DNA of 64,000 nucleotides from JAEUPI01 sp046348365 (GTDB lineage: Bacteria > Pseudomonadota > Gammaproteobacteria > Burkholderiales > Burkholderiaceae_C): the NCBI GenBank assembly GCA_046348365.1, contig JAXMEL010000005.1:252100-316099 (forward strand). Reading direction: 5' to 3'. Below the pieces are notes generated by a model that was not told the DNA's origin, did no database searches, and saw only the letters and a program-made list of their open reading frames with translations. The position numbers were made by a program, and so were the translations under genes. How positions within the stretch are numbered: position 1 is the stretch's first letter; each line of letters begins with the position of its first letter. Positions 58,995 through 64,000 of this stretch are shown here, in pieces.

Positions 58995-59345
58995 TCAGGA
59001 CAGCGCCGAAGCGGCCATGATCAGGCGCGTCGACCTCGCGCCGGATCGACAGAACGCGAGGATCGGTCGCGGCAGTTCTGCCAGCAGCTTCGCGCATGCG
59101 GCGACATCGTCAGGCGACTGGTACACGCTGTGCACCGGAAGGAAGCGGTACTCGAGCCCGGCCGCGCGCGCGGCAGCCTCGACACTCGCGTTGGTGGGCT
59201 GCTGCGGGCCTTCTTCGAAATCGGGCCGGTTGTTGATCACGCTGCGAAAGCCGGCCGCGGCGATATCGGCCATCGCATCGGCGTGCAGTTGCGGCGCCAC
59301 GTAGACGCCGGGCACCACCGGGCGTACCGGCAATGAGGGGTTCAT
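58995..59345 (-). CDS. TIGR01244/DUF442-family sulfur transferase-phosphatase-like protein
   Basis: A 116-residue protein of the DUF442 family, with a protein-tyrosine-phosphatase-like fold related to the N-terminal domain of Blh. PQLHADAMADIAAAGFRSVINNRPDFEEGPQQPT and the P-loop CRSGARS (in PILAFCRSGARSTRLI) show it. These are linked in some bacteria with sulfide metabolism or persulfide chemistry; the role here is unknown. It follows yqeY by 10 bases on the same strand. Confidence 0.88.
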   Translation of the reverse strand: MNPSLPVRPVVPGVYVAPQLHADAMADIAAAGFRSVINNRPDFEEGPQQPTNASVEAAARAAGLEYRFLPVHSVYQSPDDVAACAKLLAELPRPILAFCRSGARSTRLIMAASALS

Positions 59346-59355
59346 GCGGCGCAGC

Positions 59356-59802
59356 CTAGCGCGACAGCGCCTGCTTGACCGCGGCCGACACTGCGGCCAT
59401 CTCGGCCTTGCCCGCGAGCTGCGCCTTGGCGGCGGCCATCACCTTGCCCATGTCGCCGGGGCCCGAGGCACCGGTCTCGCGCACGATGCGCGCCACCTCG
59501 GCAGCCACGTCGTCGGCCGACAGGCGCTGGGGCAGATAGGCCTCGAGCACCTGGATCTCGGCCGACTCCTTGTCGACCAGATCGGTGCGCCCGGCCTTCT
59601 CGAATGCGGCCACCGAATCCTTGCGCTGCTTGATCAGCTTGTCGACGATGCCGATCACGGCTGCATCGTCGAGCGTCACGCGCTCGTCGATCTCCTTCTG
59701 CTTGCACGCGGCCAGCAGCATGCGGATCGTCGACAGGCGCGCGGCCTGCTTCTGGCGCATGGCGTCCTTCATGTCCTCGGTGATGCGGTCCTTCAGGCTC
59801 AT
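59356..59802 (-). CDS. yqeY: GatB/YqeY domain protein
   Basis: A 148-residue protein with the YqeY fold, resembling the tRNA-binding tail of GatB. MSLKDRITEDMKDAMRQKQAARLSTIRMLLAACKQKEIDERVTLDD begins it, then KQRKDSVAAFEKAGRTDLVDKESAEIQVLEAYLPQRLS and GDMGKVMAAAKAQLAGKAEMAAVSAAVK. The start at 59802 has CAGGAG about 7 bases upstream. It follows rpsU, which it often accompanies, but the usual dnaG and rpoD do not follow. Confidence 0.93.
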   Translation of the reverse strand: MSLKDRITEDMKDAMRQKQAARLSTIRMLLAACKQKEIDERVTLDDAAVIGIVDKLIKQRKDSVAAFEKAGRTDLVDKESAEIQVLEAYLPQRLSADDVAAEVARIVRETGASGPGDMGKVMAAAKAQLAGKAEMAAVSAAVKQALSR

Positions 59803-59827
59803 GGTGGCGCTCCTGGTCTGCAAATGC

Positions 59828-59856
59828 AAAAGCCCGCAGCGCGTCGCATGCGGGCT
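59828..59856 (-). terminator. Rho-independent terminator of rpsU
   Basis: Minus-strand AGCCCGCA (59856-59849) and TGCGGGCT (59838-59831) pair around a 10-base loop and are followed by TTTTG. It lies 22 bases after the rpsU stop and just before yqeY, so would separate or attenuate the two genes. Confidence 0.7.
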
Positions 59857-59877
59857 TGGACGCGGGCCGGGCCCGGC

Positions 59878-60090
59878 TCAGTACAGCTTCTTGGGCAGCT
59901 GCATGCTGCGAACACGCTTGAAGTGGCGCTTCACGGCCGCCGCCTTCTTGCGCTTGCGCTCCGAGGTGGGCTTCTCGTAGAACTCGCGCGCGCGCAGTTC
60001 GGTGAGCAGACCGAGCTTCTCGATGGTGCGCTTGAAGCGGCGCAGGGCGACGTCGAACGGCTCGTTTTCCTTGACGCGAATGGTGGTCAT
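59878..60090 (-). CDS. rpsU: 30S ribosomal protein S21
   Basis: A 70-residue small, basic ribosomal protein: MTTIRVKENEPFDVALRRFKRTIEKLGLLTELRAREFYEKPTSERKRKKAAAVKRHFKR. This is the full S21 sequence pattern and length. The C-terminus is VRSMQLPKKLY. A TAGAAT -10 box (60173) gives a leader of about 75 bases, and a hairpin terminator follows. Confidence 0.98.
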   Translation of the reverse strand: MTTIRVKENEPFDVALRRFKRTIEKLGLLTELRAREFYEKPTSERKRKKAAAVKRHFKRVRSMQLPKKLY

Positions 60091-60172
60091 GAAGCTTGCG
60101 GATCCTCTGGGCTGGCGCTCGGTGCGAGCGGCGGTCGCCGGAGCCTGCGCAAGGCGCCGGGCAAAGATGCGA

Positions 60173-60178
60173 ATTCTA
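60173..60178 (-). promoter_or_regulatory. Candidate -10 box for rpsU
   Basis: Minus-strand TAGAAT (context GCTAGAATTCGC), 82 bases before the rpsU ATG, between the end of the HI0933-type gene and rpsU. It matches the boxes proposed for queG, dctP and dctQ. Confidence 0.4.
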
Positions 60179-60185
60179 GCGTGAA

Positions 60186-61448
60186 TCAGGCGCCTCGGCC
60201 TGGGCCGACCGGCAGCGCCCGGGCGCAGGCCGCCGCGCTGGCCCACGCCCACTGGAAGTTGTAGCCCCCGAGCCAGCCGGTGACGTCGACCACCTCGCCG
60301 ATGAAGTACAGCCTGGGGCACAGGCGGCTTTCCAGGGTCTGCGAGCTCAGCTCGCGGGTGTCCACGCCGCCGGCCGTGACCTCGGCCTTGCGCCAGCCCT
60401 CGGTGCCGCTGGGCACGAGACGCCAGCGCGCCAGGCTGCCTGCCAGTTCGCGAAGCTCGGCATCACGGCATTGCTCCAACGTCCGTGCGGGGTCGATGCC
60501 GACCTCGGCCAGCCAGGCGCTTGCCAGGCGTTGCGGCAGCCACTGCGCCAGCTGGCTGCCCAGCTGGCGGCGCGAACGCGCCTTGGCCTCGAGCAACTCG
60601 GCCGCAAGGTCGCGGCCGTCAGCGAGATCGATCTCGATCGCTTCGCCGCTGTGCCAGTAGCTGGAGATTTGCAGCGCGGCCGGCCCGCTGAGCCCGCGGT
60701 GCGTGAACAGCAGGTCTTCGTGGAACTGCTGCCGCTGCCGGCCCTGGCCGGTGGATATGCCGACGTGCAGCGACAGGCCCGCCAGCGCGCCGAAGGCGGC
60801 CCAGCTGGCGGCGTCGAAGGTCAGCGGCACCAGCGCCGGGCGCGGCGTGACGATGCGGTGGCCGAACTGCCGGGCCAGGCGGTAGCCGAAGTCGGTCGCG
60901 CCGACGGCCGGCACCGACAAGCCGCCGGTGGCGACGACGAGCGAGCGGCTGCGCACCTCGCCGCGATCGGTGACGACGCGAAAGCCCGCGTCGCCCGCCT
61001 CGACCGCTTCGACGCGGCACGGCTGCCAGCGCTGGACGGCGCCGCGCTTGCATTCATCGAGCAGCATCTCGATGATGCGGCCGCTGCCGTCGTCGCAGAA
61101 GAGCTGGCCGCGGTGCTTCTCGTGCCAGCCGATGCGATGGCGGTCGAGCAAGGCGATGAAGTCGTCGGGCGTGTAGCGCGCGAGGGCAGAGCGGCAGAAG
61201 TCGGGGTTCTCCGACACGTAGTTGTTCGCGCCGACGCTGCGATTGGTGAAGTTGCAGCGGCCGCCGCCCGAGATGCGGATCTTCTCGGCGACCTTGCGCG
61301 CGTGGTCGATCAGCAGCACTGACAGCCCGCGTTGCCCGGCCAGGGCGGCGGCATGCAGCCCGGCCGCGCCGGCACCGACGATCACGACATCGACGCGCTG
61401 CGTCACGCCGCGTGCCGGGCCTGCGATGTCTGCGTCGGTGGTCGTCAT
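60186..61448 (-). CDS. HI0933-family flavoprotein (NAD(P)/FAD-dependent oxidoreductase)
   Basis: A 420-residue FAD protein of the HI0933/YhiN family. The start is at the ATG at 61448 (MTTTDADIAGPARG). The dinucleotide-binding motif is VVIVGAGAAGLHAAALAGQRG, followed by the family mark KIRISGGGRCNFTNRS, and VVATGGLSVPAVGATDFGYRLA and YNFQWAWASAAACARAL near the C-terminus, where the FAD isoalloxazine is held. The reaction is unknown. Read toward rpsU on the same strand. Confidence 0.9.
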   Translation of the reverse strand: MTTTDADIAGPARGVTQRVDVVIVGAGAAGLHAAALAGQRGLSVLLIDHARKVAEKIRISGGGRCNFTNRSVGANNYVSENPDFCRSALARYTPDDFIALLDRHRIGWHEKHRGQLFCDDGSGRIIEMLLDECKRGAVQRWQPCRVEAVEAGDAGFRVVTDRGEVRSRSLVVATGGLSVPAVGATDFGYRLARQFGHRIVTPRPALVPLTFDAASWAAFGALAGLSLHVGISTGQGRQRQQFHEDLLFTHRGLSGPAALQISSYWHSGEAIEIDLADGRDLAAELLEAKARSRRQLGSQLAQWLPQRLASAWLAEVGIDPARTLEQCRDAELRELAGSLARWRLVPSGTEGWRKAEVTAGGVDTRELSSQTLESRLCPRLYFIGEVVDVTGWLGGYNFQWAWASAAACARALPVGPGRGA

Positions 61449-61526
61449 GCGTCGTTCGTGAGGGTGTGCACGCAGCGCATCAGATGCTGCCTCGGACCCT
61501 CCGCGTTCGAGGGGGTGCAAACGACA

Positions 61527-61541
61527 TTGTGCGTTGCACAA
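61527..61541. promoter_or_regulatory. Short perfect inverted repeat upstream of the PAS/GGDEF gene
   Basis: TTGTGC-GTT-GCACAA in the 164-base divergent gap between the flavoprotein gene and the PAS/GGDEF gene, 27 bases before a TATCAT -10-like box. A possible regulator site; no regulator is known. Confidence 0.3.
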
Positions 61542-61612
61542 ATCATGACGCGTCCGAGGTGCGTCGCTATCATGCTTTCGGAACGGTCCCTCGACGAACG
61601 CTGCACGAAGTG

Positions 61613-62641
61613 ATGAACGCCGCTGCCGAGATCAACCCTGCCGCCGTCGCGCCGCTGCGCGAGGCGCAGGACGGCGTGTTCGCCGCGATGGGGCGGGCCC
61701 TGATGACGCTGGCCGGCCAGAATGGCGTGATGGCGGGCGTCAAGGACGCCGCCGACGGCCGCTACCTCTGGGTGTCTGACACGCTGGCCGCCTTCTACGG
61801 CCGCCCGGCGGGCGACGTGCGTGGCCGCAACGACACCGAGCTGTTCGATCCCACGCTCGGCGCTGCGATGCGCGCGGCCGACCAGACTGCGCTGGCGCAC
61901 GGCCGGCAGATCACGAGCGAGCACCGCTTCGACTGGCGCGATGCCAAGCACGACTGGGAGGTCGTGCGCGTGATCAGCGAGATCGATGGCCGGCGCGTGA
62001 TCGTCTCGGTGTGGCGCGATCTGCTGCCCCAGCGCCAGCGCGAAGCGCAGCTGCAGTCGGCGCTCGAGCAGATCGAGCAGCAGCAGGCGGCCAACGTGCA
62101 ACTGCGCCGCGAGTACGGCGAACAGGTGATGCGCGACAGCGCGACCGGCCTGAACACGCGCGCCCACTTCGAGGACCAGCTGCGCCGCGAGGTCGACCTG
62201 TCCACCCGCGAGCATCGCGAGTTCGCGCTGGTGCTGCTGGATCTCGACGACGACAGCGAGCGCGTCGCCGCGCTCGGCGCACGCGCGATGGACCGCGTGC
62301 TCGAGGCGATGGGCCGGCTCCTGCGCGGCAACACGCGCGCGATGGACGCGTCGTGCCGGCTGCAGGCGCGCCGCTTCGCGGTGCTGCTGTCCGGCGTGGG
62401 GCTGGCCACCGCGCATTCGCGCATGGAAGGCCTGCGCCGCCAGTGCGCGACGCAGATCGTCGTGCTCGACGGCGAGGAACTCGGCTTCACGGTGTCGATG
62501 GGCGTGGCGAGCTTCCCGCACACGGCGCATTCGCAAGCCGAGCTGCTCGGCGCCTGCGAAGCCGCGCTGGCCGAGGCGCGGCGCCGCGGCGGCAACACGG
62601 TCGCGCTGGCCAGCATCCGCTTCGACGCCAGCGCGGCCTGA
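61613..62641 (+). CDS. PAS-domain protein with degenerate GGDEF domain
   Basis: A 342-residue cytosolic protein. Residues about 35-140 form a PAS-type domain (GVMAGVKDAADGRYLWVSDTLAAFYGRPAGDVRGRNDTELF, EHRFDWRDAKHDWEVVRVISEIDGRR). A coiled linker (about 143-172, LQSALEQIEQQQAANVQL) leads to a GGDEF fold (about 174-335) recognised by DSATGLNTRAHFEDQL, FALVLLDLDDDSE and the VSMGVASFPHTAHSQAELL region. The active-site motif GG(D/E)EF is replaced by QARRF at residues 251-255, so c-di-GMP synthesis is unlikely; a GTP-binding or sensor role is possible. No Shine-Dalgarno is evident at the ATG at 61613. Confidence 0.82.
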   Translation: MNAAAEINPAAVAPLREAQDGVFAAMGRALMTLAGQNGVMAGVKDAADGRYLWVSDTLAAFYGRPAGDVRGRNDTELFDPTLGAAMRAADQTALAHGRQITSEHRFDWRDAKHDWEVVRVISEIDGRRVIVSVWRDLLPQRQREAQLQSALEQIEQQQAANVQLRREYGEQVMRDSATGLNTRAHFEDQLRREVDLSTREHREFALVLLDLDDDSERVAALGARAMDRVLEAMGRLLRGNTRAMDASCRLQARRFAVLLSGVGLATAHSRMEGLRRQCATQIVVLDGEELGFTVSMGVASFPHTAHSQAELLGACEAALAEARRRGGNTVALASIRFDASAA

Positions 62642-62647
62642 GCCCGG

Positions 62648-63469
62648 CTACGCCGTCAAGCCGCGCCAGATCATGTACGCGGCCAGCGCGTACAACAGCA
62701 TCGCGAACAGCGTCGACAGGCGCCGCGTATCGGTGGCATGGGCCACGCGCGCGCCCAGCGGCGCCGTGGCGATGCTGGCCGCGGCGATCACCAGCAGCAG
62801 CGGCAGCACGACATAGCCGATCGCCCCTTGCACGGGCGTCTGCAGATGCCAGGCGCCGATCACGTAGCCTGCCGTGCTGGCCGCGGCGATCGGCAGGCCC
62901 ATCGCCGCGCTGGTGGCCACGGCGTTGTGGATCGGCACGCCGCTGCGCGTGAGGAAGGGCACCGACAGGAATGCGCCGCCTGCCCCCACCAGGCCCGACA
63001 TGAAGCCGATCGCGCTTCCCACCAGCGCCTGTATCCACCCCGCAGGCAGCGCGCCGCCGGCCGTGGCGTGGCGCTTCAGCAGCATGCGCGTCGCCGAGTA
63101 GCCGACGAAGAGCGCGAACACCACCGCGAGCCACGCACCCTTGAGCACCGCGAAGGCGCCGGCGCCGGCCAGCAGGCCGCCCGCGACGATGCCCGGCGCC
63201 ATGGCCCGGACGATCGGCCAGCGCACCGCGCCGCGCGCGTGGTGTGCGCGCAGGCTGGAGATCGAGGTGAACATGATGGTCGCCATCGAGGTGGCGATCG
63301 CCATCTTCACGGCCAGGCCGGCGTCGACGCCGCGCGACGACAGCATCCAGGTGACGAAGGGCACCATCATCATGCCGCCGCCGATGCCCAGCAGCCCAGC
63401 CATGAAGCCGGCCACCGCGCCGAGCGCGAGCAGCTGCAGCGCGAGCGCCGGCTCGACGAGCGAGATCAA
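62648..63469 (-). CDS. TauE/SafE-family (TSUP) permease
   Basis: A 273-residue membrane protein with 7-8 hydrophobic segments and two half-repeats. Each has the TSUP signature: LGAVAGFMAGLLGIGGGMMMVPFVTWML and VGSAIGFMSGLVGAGGAFLSVPFLTRSG, then NAVATSAAMGLPIAAASTAGY. TSUP proteins export or import sulfonates, sulfite and other organic anions; the ligand here is unknown. It is convergent with the PAS/GGDEF gene, with a 6-base gap, and 13 bases after the EVE gene on the same strand. Confidence 0.9.
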   Translation of the reverse strand: MISLVEPALALQLLALGAVAGFMAGLLGIGGGMMMVPFVTWMLSSRGVDAGLAVKMAIATSMATIMFTSISSLRAHHARGAVRWPIVRAMAPGIVAGGLLAGAGAFAVLKGAWLAVVFALFVGYSATRMLLKRHATAGGALPAGWIQALVGSAIGFMSGLVGAGGAFLSVPFLTRSGVPIHNAVATSAAMGLPIAAASTAGYVIGAWHLQTPVQGAIGYVVLPLLLVIAAASIATAPLGARVAHATDTRRLSTLFAMLLYALAAYMIWRGLTA

Positions 63470-63482
63470 TGCGCGCGCTCGC

Positions 63483-63947
63483 TCAGGCCTCGAGCAGCCG
63501 CGAAACCGCGCGCCACTCGTCGGCCGTGACCGGCGTGATCGACAACCGGTTGCCCTTGCGCAGCACCCACATCGACGCCAGCACCGGATGCGCCCGCATC
63601 TCCTGCAGCGACAGCAGACGCGTCTTGCGCACGAACTTCACGTCGACGTTCATCCAGCGCACGGACTCCGGCGTCGACTTGGCGTCGTAGTACTTGCTCT
63701 TGCGGTCGAACTGCGTCGCGTCGGGATAGGCCGCGCTGCACACGCTCGCCAGGCCGGCCACGCCGGGCTCGGCGCACGACGAGTGGTAGAAGAGCACGCC
63801 GTCGCCCACGCGCATGCGGTCGCGCATGTAGTTGCGGGCCTGGTAGTTGCGCACGCCGAACCACGGCACGCGCTTGCCGGGCGCGCGGGCGAGGTCGTCG
63901 ATCGACACCTCGTCGGGTTCGCTTTTCATCAGCCAGTACTGCGGCAT
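63483..63947 (-). CDS. EVE-domain protein
   Basis: A 154-residue single-domain EVE protein: QYWLMKSEPDEVSIDDLARAPGKRVPWFGVRNYQARNYMRDRMRVGDGVLFYHSSC, then PGVAGLASVCSAAYPDATQFD, YYDAKSTPESVRWMNVDVKFV and NRLSITPVTADEW. EVE domains are PUA-like and bind modified bases in RNA or DNA; the bacterial single-domain form is thought to act in RNA metabolism. The gene heads the permease pair at the right edge of the window. Confidence 0.93.
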   Translation of the reverse strand: MPQYWLMKSEPDEVSIDDLARAPGKRVPWFGVRNYQARNYMRDRMRVGDGVLFYHSSCAEPGVAGLASVCSAAYPDATQFDRKSKYYDAKSTPESVRWMNVDVKFVRKTRLLSLQEMRAHPVLASMWVLRKGNRLSITPVTADEWRAVSRLLEA

Positions 63948-64000
63948 GGGCGTTCGAAGGGGTGCAGCCGCGGCTGGCCGGTCCAGAGACAGTGTCCGCC

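Noticed and set aside
59878..60090. rpsU-yqeY as the start of the dnaG-rpoD macromolecular synthesis operon.
   Set aside because: No dnaG or rpoD follows, and a terminator hairpin separates rpsU from yqeY.

Overview
The window looks like a chromosomal segment of a betaproteobacterium of the order Burkholderiales, probably a Rubrivivax/Leptothrix/Methylibium-type lineage. The signs are high G+C content with strong G/C third-position bias, an expansion of Bug (TctC) solute receptors, a pyrG-kdsA-eno-ftsB gene order typical of betaproteobacteria, and an endonuclease-type MutL. The genus is an inference. I saw no tRNA or rRNA gene, CRISPR array, prophage or intact insertion sequence.

Layout. 1-20.7 kb is mostly housekeeping: mutL, a DedA protein, amiC, tsaE, queG, a Bug receptor, an NDUFA9-like protein, xerD, a ferritin-like protein, Hsp33, then the leftward operon pyrG-kdsA-DUF1330-eno-ftsB-pnuC-NadR-type kinase, two alpha/beta hydrolases and mutS. 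20.8-28.8 kb is an accessory module. A leftward operon encodes DUF1254, an alkylsulfatase-like metallo-beta-lactamase-fold protein with a damaged metal site, a second DUF1254 and a Bug receptor. A divergent Crp/Fnr-family regulator and a coniferyl-aldehyde-dehydrogenase-like gene lie beside it. Two near-identical inverted repeats (26470-26489 and 28895-28914) sit upstream of the operon/regulator and of the dehydrogenase and look like the regulator's operators. 28.8-31.5 kb holds DUF1439, rtcB and several gene remnants.

31.5-49.1 kb is catabolic. It has a secreted MetX-like hydrolase, then a LysR-divergent operon (Bug, RraA-type aldolase, 2-hydroxyacid dehydrogenase, cyclase, two Bugs, SMP-30 lactonase). 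A second LysR-divergent operon follows: a PrpF isomerase fused in frame to a Bug receptor, a MaoC-type hydratase, a CaiB CoA-transferase, a CitE-type lyase, a fumarase-superfamily lyase and DctA. The second operon reads as uptake, CoA activation, hydration and cleavage of a branched unsaturated dicarboxylate such as itaconate or mesaconate; the substrate is inferred.

49.2-64 kb returns to core genes: a decayed oligopeptide ABC ATPase, suhB, trmJ, cysE, mog, darP, pmbA, a TRAP transporter whose receptor converges on its permeases, a DUF442 protein, yqeY, rpsU, a HI0933-type flavoprotein, a PAS protein with a degenerate GGDEF domain, a TauE/SafE permease and an EVE-domain protein.

The observations most worth following are the variant CRP-type operator pair with matching changes in the regulator's recognition helix, the PrpF-Bug fused reading frame with an internal ribosome binding site, and the alkylsulfatase homologue lacking metal ligands.
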